Shown here: piece by piece, positions 57,347 to 64,000 of the stretch
Position numbering within the stretch: the stretch's first letter is position 1
How the letters are laid out: the number at the start of each line of letters is the position of its first letter
NCBI GenBank assembly: GCA_030998225.1
Contig: JAPYXD010000701.1
Span: 9,594,501-9,658,500, forward strand
Origin: Diplolepis rosae
Lineage: Eukaryota > Arthropoda > Insecta > Hymenoptera > Diplolepididae
Direction of reading: 5' to 3'
DNA: 64,000 bases
Notes under the pieces: model-generated
Databases searched by the model: none
What the model was told of the DNA's origin: nothing
What the model saw: only the letters and a program-made list of their open reading frames with translations
Position numbers and translations under genes: made by a program

Positions 57347-58818
57347 TAGGAAAGTTGTTGGTCATCTTTTATAGAAAAATAGCTTTAAAGAATGTCATGT
57401 CACTCAGTAAACAATCAGATGAGAGGCTCAACACCTAGCCATGCTTCTCTCGCAAGACTGAACGTTCTCGAGTATGACATCAGATAAAAGAAAACATACG
57501 AGACCAGTAAAAAACGATACTCAGAGGGAAACTGATGCAGGAAATACCACGATTCGTTAAGCACCTTTCACAGGGTTAGCTATTTTTCCAGAAAAGGTAT
57601 CTCACGCGCATAATCAGGTGAGCAGAGCATTATTCACGTACAATGACTTGCGACAATGTCACGCACGCAATTACTTCGCGGATCAGTGCTTCGATAAATA
57701 TTTTCCTCAGGGTTTCTTTACAACTGGCGATTTGCAATAACGATACAACCCGTTCTCGAGTTCAACGATGTAAACTCTACAAGCCATACAAAACCTAATA
57801 AAACGATACCCTCCCCTCAATGCTTGCTAAATACTATGTAATTTCAGCTGTGATAGACGCCATGACCACATTGACCACTCCTAGGGTCCACCAAGAGACG
57901 ACCTTATAATTATCTTAGCAAGCGAATAGCTTTCTCTCACGCTTGGCAAATTGGTTTATCAACAGTTGCGATCCATTACTTTATTAATGTTTTATAATAA
58001 CGCTGAAAATTCACAGACGGGGAACAATTTTCCTTTTTTAGTATCGCGTGTCAGCCGAAGGGGTGCCACTATTTGAGCAACGTCATTTCAGAGAAAATGG
58101 CTCTTTTTGAATCTTGCTGACACAAAGAAAATGATCATAAAGAGAATTTTAGTTTTTGCAGTGTAACTCTGCGTGAGCTGATTTTGAAAGTCATGTTTTA
58201 TTGGTGGAAGGGGGGGGGGGGGGGTGAAGTATTTAAACTTTTATTTTTGCAGTTTTTTTTATTTTTACTTTAAAGCGTTTTTCTGAAACTTGTTATTTTT
58301 GAAGTCCGTGTACATCATAACTCAAAATCTACTGGACCAATCGTTTTGAAATTTTGCACAGTACTTCTTCACATAATTGACCAGGTGTCCCTGGGAGCTT
58401 TTTTGTTTATTTTAATAATGATTAATTTTACAATAACAAAATAGTCGATTTTTTTTTAGCAAAAATCAGTTTTTTGGCCTCCAAGTGCTACGAAAAATTG
58501 AAGAATTGAAAAAAAAATCTTCCCAGGGTTCCCTCGAGAAACATCTCCTTTAACAAATGCACTTTGATTTTTTTGTTTCAAATGATTCTGTTACGAGTTG
58601 TGGTGTACACCGCAAAACAACTTTTTTTCGAGTCGCCTCCGGAGATTTACTGTCACTCGCTCAATTTTCAATATTTTGCAATGAAAATTTAGGCAAATAT
58701 TGTTTGAATTTTGCATTATTATATGGAAATTGACTGAATGAACTAACACTATCTGTATCGCCAAAAAAATTCTTAAAAACATGCCTTTTTTACCGAATTA
58801 ACCTTACAACTCCCTCCT
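57347..58818. other. Mostly non-repetitive stretch, no gene seen
   Basis: The part 57390-58130 is balanced in composition and unlike the rest of the window. The part 58150-58790 is AT-rich around a homopolymer G run. No gene was recognised. Confidence 0.4.
58210..58224. repeat. Poly-G run
   Basis: Fifteen consecutive G, striking in AT-rich DNA. Confidence 0.95.
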
Positions 58819-58820
58819 TA

Positions 58821-59490
58821 AGGGAGTTCGTTCACGAAAATTAGACCTCAGGTAAAAATAGATAATTTTTCTTTCAAGAATAGCAATATTATTATTGAAG
58901 GGCTAATTTGAAAGAGAAAAGATTATTTTTCATAAAAAAAATTTGAAACACAAAAAAATAATTTTATTAATGAATTTTATTTTTGTTCAAACTTATTTTC
59001 TTATCGCTTCGAGACAAATTTTTAAAAATGATGGGATTATAACAAATCACGGTACATTTTTTTAGGAAAAAGATTCTCTACAACTTGACCGTTTCCAATT
59101 TTTGTAAATGAATTCATTAATGGCTGAAATTATAAAAAAAAAACAATGTTTCAAAACAAAATTTTTATAAACAAATTGCTGTATTTGATAATAATTAATT
59201 CAATTTCAAAAATAAGAAACGGTCATGTTGTAGAGAATCTTTTTCCTAAAAAAATTAACCGTGATTTATTAGAATTGCATCATTTTTAAAAAATGTTCTC
59301 GAAGTGATAAGAAAATAAGTTTGGTCAAAAGTAAAATTTATTAATAAAATTATTTTTTTGTATTTAAAATTTTTTTCATGAAAAATAATCTTTTCTCTTT
59401 CAAATTAGCCCTTCAATAATAATATTGCTATTCTTTAAAGCAAAATTATTTATTTTTGCCTTAGGTCTAATTTTCGTGAACGAACTACCT
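58821..59490. mobile_element. AGG-foldback element, complete copy
   Basis: AGGGAGTTCGTTCACGAAAA opens and the reverse complement of AGGTAGTTCGTTCACGAAAA closes, flanked by TA. The arms share AGAATAGCAATATTATT and ATAGATAATTTTTC with 19302-19959 and mirror each other around about 59150. Confidence 0.85.
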
Positions 59491-59492
59491 TA

Positions 59493-59785
59493 AACATAGA
59501 CCAAATAGAGAAGGAAATTCGGATTGATTACTGAAATTTCTGTAAAAAATTTGTACGTTTGGTTCTTTCTGACTGATTTCCTGATAAACCAAAGAGGGCG
59601 TCATGTCGGTTAGTAATGATTACTTGAAGTCAGTAATCATTGTCAATGTGTGATTCATCATTTTCTGTTTATTTATGTTTCTGTTTATTTCTCTGTTTAT
59701 TATTCAGAGAAACTAAGATACATGCAAATGGGAGTAGATAACGTATTTTGAAATTATTTAATGAAAAAAAATTAAGTCTAATTAC
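59493..59785. other. AT-rich spacer, no gene seen
   Basis: TTTATTTCTCTGTTTATT-type words recur at about 59670-59705; nothing else was recognised. Confidence 0.35.
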
Positions 59786-60322
59786 AGAAGCCGACAAAAA
59801 TGAACTTTATTTATAACTGAAGACCGGAGTAGGTCACTCCGAAGGATTTTGATGTCCTGAAAACGAATCCGTTTCCAAATTTTTCCTATGCGTCAGTATT
59901 TTGAGATATTCTAACCTAAAAGTAAAAAAATGTCCTTTTTCAGCCATATTTGAAACAATATAGCACAAGCAGCAAATGTTTATTCTAAAACTCTCTTACG
60001 CCATCGTTTAGTACCCCTTTTTACCTTTCATTTCCACTTTAGATCATCCCTAACCGATTTTTATTCTTCGAGATATAGCACAGTATTCATTTTCCGTCCA
60101 AAGAAATACTTAGTTTTGCACAAGACTTATAGTGTCTTAAAGTTAATCTACCATATCTAAGAGAAGAAAATCAGTGATAATCCAAAATGTTAATAAAACT
60201 TTTAGGTTAGGTTATCTCGAAATCCTGACATATTGGAAAAATTTGGGCAATGGATTCGTTTTTAGGACAACAAAATCCTCCAAGGTCGCCTACTTCGGTC
60301 TTTAATTATAAATTTTGTCGGT
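59786..60322. mobile_element. Foldback element with ~140-bp arms
   Basis: AGCCGACAAAAATGAAC, GAAGACCGGAGTAGG, GAAGGATTTTGATGTCCT and AAAACGAATCC in 59786-59935 are mirrored in 60193-60322. The arms differ moderately, so the element is older than the 31838 palindrome. Confidence 0.7.
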
Positions 60323-60353
60323 CTGTTTTGTTGAAATCAATATAGTATATCTA

Positions 60354-60691
60354 CACTGATAGAAAGGAATGGCTGTTACAACGATATTTATGATTAATTT
60401 AACCTTACCTTATTGCTGGCATAGATTCAGCAATATGAGATTTGTATTTTAACCATCCGAATATAACTGAATAAATATGAACGAATTAACCATATTATTG
60501 GTTGCTATGGAAAAATGTATTGTTCGCCTTCCCATATTATATTTCTGATTCGACCATTTTCACTTACAATATTTTGATTTCTGTATTTAACATCCTGCGT
60601 TGTTCAGAGAGACATATTATTTTATAAATACAATTATAAATTCACAACCTACAACTGAATGGCTAAAACTCCCGAACCATTTCTATCAGTG
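60354..60691. mobile_element. TA-flanked MITE with CACTGATAGAAA termini
   Basis: CACTGATAGAAAGGAATGGC opens and the reverse complement of CACTGATAGAAATGGTTCGG closes; TA flanks both ends. There is no coding capacity. Confidence 0.85.
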
Positions 60692-60998
60692 TATGTATGT
60701 TTTCATAAAATTTTAGAACAAAATTGTTTTTATTTTGAACAAAGAATAAAATGAAGATCTAGAATACAAAATTTGGGAAATCTGACTAAAAGATTTTATT
60801 ATTTATTACAAAATTTGGTAAAGTTTTTTGAAATTTAGGGATTTCAGAAAAATTTTCCTAACAAATCATGGAGATAATTCAAAATAGTTTTCCGAATAAA
60901 TTCAATGTGGAAATTAGTTTCTCAAAAATCAGAAAAAAATAGTAGATTTCATATTTGCAAATAATTTTTCCTTTATAAAAGAAACAGACATTTTTTAT

Positions 60999-61229
60999 TA
61001 ACTTTCAGAAATTACAATATTTTTCCCAACACGCTTAGTAAAAATTGTACTTACACCATCTGTTTTGAGACGGGAAAATGGCTGATTTTACAACTGTTAC
61101 TATTTTCCCCACAAGTGGTGAATTTCCCGTCTCAAAACAGATGGTATAAGTACTTGTACAATTGTCACTAGACATGTTGGGAAAAATAACGTGTTTCACT
61201 CGTGGAGAATAAACGATTGTCAATTCGTG
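60999..61229. repeat. Family G, palindromic core (left part)
   Basis: GTTTTGAGACGGGAAAATGG and its inverted partner, with outer arms reading AATTGTACTTACACC and GTACAATTGTCACTAGACATG, match the core at 7485-7670. The repeat continues at 62547 after the insertion. Confidence 0.75.
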
Positions 61230-62546
61230 CACGGAGAAACTCTTCATTGCAAAATTTAGTATTATTATATTTATTTTTACTAAAAGTCAATAGGAAACGA
61301 GGATATAACGTCACTTTTTTAGAAATTACTATTTTGAATATTAAACTATGCAGTTACTAATAATATTGGAGAAAATGGTGATATAATTGTACTTATGCCT
61401 AAAAACAAAAGCAAATTTTATTACTTGAAATAGTAAAATCGTAATCAACACATCGAACGAATTATATTGAAGTAAACCCAATAAATGTTTCATTAATTGC
61501 TAAAAAAGATTGTTAAGTTTACAAAAGACAATAGTAAAGTCACATCTTCTGTCTAACCGAATTACCATAGTCTTTTGGAGATAGTGGAACCATATTTATA
61601 ACTTTTCCTATCGAAAATAGGAAATAATTGCACCTCCATGATATAAAAAAAATCAGTCATTTGTAAATTTTACCATAGTTCTTATTAGATTTTGTGAGCT
61701 ACATAGAGAGAGTATTTATAAACATAGTTACATATTTACATACACACACACGTATATATATATATATATATATATATCAATATAAATAATAAACATACCA
61801 ATGCACGCTCAAATACTAATTCAGCGCAACTTAACCTAACTGCACAACGCACACATTCATAAACGCATTACACTGATATGTCAATATTGTCAATTACAAT
61901 GTAGCAACTTCATTATATATTGAACTGTGGAAACTTTTACGACTTGTGAGGAAAAGTTCGGTAGTCCCTCTGCTAGAAAAAATCGTAAGTTAGAAAGGCG
62001 CCATATTCAAATGTAAAAAAATATATTACTATATCGGCTACCGACAAATAACCACAACGAGCACATGGAGCGATTCTCGGGTAATATCAGAAACGTTAGG
62101 CATATCTGACGTCACTCGGCAGTACATTTAATACTTCCAATGGGAATTTTGACAACGTACTATTCCAATATATGATGTATTCGATTGTAAAATATTCAAG
62201 TCTTTCTCTCTTCATTGTTCATTACTATTGGCAATGGTGAATTCTCTAAACTATTTTGCAATTTATATTATTCAAAAGACCAATTCTTGCATAGATAGTT
62301 TTACTTTTTATTTATATAGGTATCACTTATTTCTAGTTTCAATTTGCCATCAAAGATATTAATCTTTGCAACTCTCAATAGTAATTTATAAAGTTGCACT
62401 ATATTTACAATTGGTTCAGAAAATGTATTTCCTCCTACCGCTATGGTAAATAAAACTAGTTTTGTTACTATATCCTCACTTCCTATTGACTTTTAGTAAA
62501 AATAAATATAATAATACTAGATTTTACAATGAAAAGTTTCTCCGTG
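61230..62546. mobile_element. CACGG-ended MITE with ~85-bp inverted arms
   Basis: CACGGAGAAACTCTTCATTG at the left and the reverse complement of CACGGAGAAACTTTTCATTG at the right continue into arms containing TATTTTTACTAAAAGTCAAT. TG lies outside both ends. It splits a family G copy, whose remaining part (TGTAAACTTCACACTCATTGGC) follows at 62550. There is no coding capacity. Confidence 0.8.
61741..61777. repeat. (CA)n/(TA)n microsatellite
   Basis: A short CA tract runs into an uninterrupted TA tract. Confidence 0.93.
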
Positions 62547-62660
62547 TGTGCTGTAAACTTCACACTCATTGGCAATTGCTCATTTTCACCACTAGTAAAA
62601 CAAATGGTTATTTCGTCACTAATATTAAGTTTCTTGATCGCAAATACCATTTAAAAAAAA
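62547..62660. repeat. Family G, right part
   Basis: TGTAAACTTCACACTCATTG, GGCAATTGCTCATTTTCACC and ACTAGTAAAACAAAT are the inverted counterpart of 7410-7460. Confidence 0.6.
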
Positions 62661-62743
62661 ATTATCATTATAATAATTGAATAGTTGCAATTTAAATTGA
62701 GTTTTTATTAAAATTTTCAATCAAAATATATCGCAAACTGGAT

Positions 62744-62955
62744 GTGCTTACAGTTCTGAACGTCCATTGAACGATGACAATATTTTTTCAAACCAAAATT
62801 TGTGATTATTTTGATATTTAGAGCCTTTTAAATATATAATCTATCATAAAATATACACTACTTTTTAATTTGTTGAGGAAACAACTAAACATTTAGTTTT
62901 AAACAAATAATTTCCTTCATTCAATGAATTTTCATAACTGTAAATACCTACTTGT
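62744..62955. repeat. Family F element, copy 2
   Basis: CTTACAGTTCTGAACGTCC with ATTGAACGATGA at the left, and TCATTCAATGAATTTTCATAACTGTAA at the right, match the family ends. The mariner element begins directly after it. Confidence 0.7.
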
Positions 62956-62956
62956 A

Positions 62957-63412
62957 TTAGGTGTACAACTTTGCTTCCGCCGTTTTTCGATAGATGGCTA
63001 CAGCAGTAAGTGCTGCTCGAAATAGGCAGATCAAAAATGTCACACAGTAAGCTTGGAAATCAGTCAACATAACAACAGCACCACATTAGTGAATTTGTGT
63101 TTGTACCATAAATTTATTCTCGATCGAAGATGTCAGTTTTCAAGTTAAATTCTCGTCATTTACGGGAAGTTTTGATTTTCTGCTTTCAATTGAAGAAAAC
63201 TGCGACTGAGGCTCATCGAATGCTCTCAAGTACTTACGGTGAGGCTGCACTTAGTGAAAGAACGTGTCGTGAGTAGTTTCAACGCTTCAAGAACTGTGAT
63301 CTTGACGTCAAGAACCGGCATAGTGGTGGAAAAGAGAAAATTTTTGAAGATTCTGGATTGGAGGCATTACTTGTTGAAGACTCGTGCCACCCGTGCAGAA
63401 ATTGTCTCGACT
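62957..63412 (+). mobile_element. 5' part of a mariner element
   Basis: TTAGGTGTACAACTTTGC follows TA and resembles mariner terminal repeats of the GTGTACAA type. A transposase reading frame begins 173 bp inside. The sequence stops matching mariner at about 63412, where GC-rich DNA begins; no 3' TIR was found. Confidence 0.85.
63130..63410 (+). pseudogene. mariner transposase, N-terminal fragment, broken
   Basis: The frame from ATG 63130 encodes the N-terminal paired-type helix-turn-helix of a mariner transposase: LREVLIFCFQLKKTATEAHR, then TYGEAALSERTCRE, FQRFKNCDLDVKNRHSGGKE and FEDSGLEALLVED are all family-typical. A TAG at 63274-63276 replaces the tryptophan normally found in the CR-WF-RFK motif, and a frameshift near 63385 moves the TRAEIVSTM segment into another frame. 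The catalytic DDD domain is absent, so the gene is dead. Confidence 0.88.
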
Positions 63413-63600
63413 ATGCCCTGCTAACGGTCGGGTCCTGGCCGGGCAATAGCCGGGTAACCTTTACCCAACCGGGGCCTGGTCGGGTCTTGCCCGCGCAGTT
63501 GTTTGGAAAATTCTTCCCAACCAGGGCCTGGTCAGACTATGGCCACGCAAGTTGCTTTGCGGTTTCCGCCCGGGCACTGGACGGGACCTGACCAGGTCGT
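63413..63600. repeat. GC-rich word cassette, related in style
   Basis: The block is built of CCTGGCCGGGC, GGGGCCTGGTCGGG, CCAGGGCCTGGTC and GGGACCTGACCAGG words. It contains TTTCCGCCCGGGC, close to the TTTCCGCCTGGGC terminus at 34769-34781, but has no clear CCCAGG ends. It directly replaces the rest of the mariner gene. Confidence 0.55.
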
Positions 63601-63639
63601 CTGCTTGTTTCGAAATTTGCATTTTTATGAATATGCCAA

Positions 63640-63885
63640 CAAGTTTTATAAAAATAATGTATCTATAATATATTAAATCAGATGTTAAAATATATGTGGG
63701 ACCAAAGATTTTTTTTTACAAGATAAACTAATTAATTATTATGTTTATATTTGGGGTCCTTTAAATATAGAATTAGCTATAAACAAACCACTATTGTTTT
63801 ATTTTCTTGGGCAAAAACTAATCATTTAGTTTTCAAAAAAATATTTTCCATCGTTCAATGAACGTTCAGAACTGTAAGTACGTTT
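63640..63885. repeat. Family F element, copy 3
   Basis: The right end CGTTCAATGAACG with TTCAGAACTGTAAGTACG matches inverted the other family F ends. The internal stretch TAATTAATTATTATGTTTAT is the uninterrupted form of the site occupied at 51346-51548. Confidence 0.7.
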
Positions 63886-64000
63886 TTTAGACTGAAGTTG
63901 CAACCATGATTTCTTAACCTCAAAGTGTTCGTGCATGTTAACATTCTTGGGAATTTACTGTAAATTATAACGTATAGTATCGGTTTAAATAATGGATAAA
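63886..64000. other. No feature seen
   Basis: Short AT-rich end of the window. Confidence 0.4.

Overview
The window looks like AT-rich nuclear DNA of an arthropod, most likely an insect; a hymenopteran is a guess from the mix of repeats and not something the sequence proves. I recognise no host protein-coding gene. Nearly all identifiable content is transposable-element DNA: one almost complete pogo/Tigger-type DNA transposon, a broken mariner gene, and several dozen short non-autonomous elements (MITEs, foldbacks, Penelope-like inserts), often nested in one another. Between them lie less repetitive stretches that could be intergenic or intronic host DNA.

Layout. 1-415: end of a MITE also present at 12071-12531. 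1441-4231: pogo element with a transposase gene. 4933-5287: GC-rich CCCAGG-ended cassette beside a tRNA-like fragment. 5894-6289: hAT-type MITE. 9.2-13.6 kb: several MITEs, two of them nested inside copies of the CTCTAAATCTGAATCAGT family. 14838-15879: piggyBac-type MITE carrying a ~130-bp tandem array. 16.4-21.5 kb: foldback and MITE copies plus a GC-rich cassette. 22.6-23.4 kb: degenerate ~140-bp tandem array. 24438-25815: second pogo copy keeping only the DNA-binding exon. 26.8-27.7 kb: two MITEs side by side. 28.6-32.6 kb: another ~140-bp array, a MITE, and a 511-bp near-perfect palindrome. 32.9-34.8 kb: GC-rich cassettes with a tRNA-like SINE head between them. 36.5-43.8 kb and 51.3-56.9 kb: Penelope-like inserts with hammerhead-like RNA cores and 12-16 bp target-site duplications. 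46903-48050: TA-flanked element with lysine-rich coding remnants. 48.8-52.7 kb: stack of insertions at least four deep. 57.1-62.6 kb: more MITEs and foldbacks. 62957-63412: 5' part of a mariner, cut off by a GC-rich block.

The only gene that looks potentially functional is the pogo transposase (2195-3286 plus 3303-3664). It would act on its own TIRs and plausibly on the matching TIRs at 24438-25815. The strongest unusual signals are the compensatory base changes in the hammerhead-like cores, the insertions dated by 'empty site' comparisons between repeat copies, and the GC-rich cassettes built of short self-complementary words.
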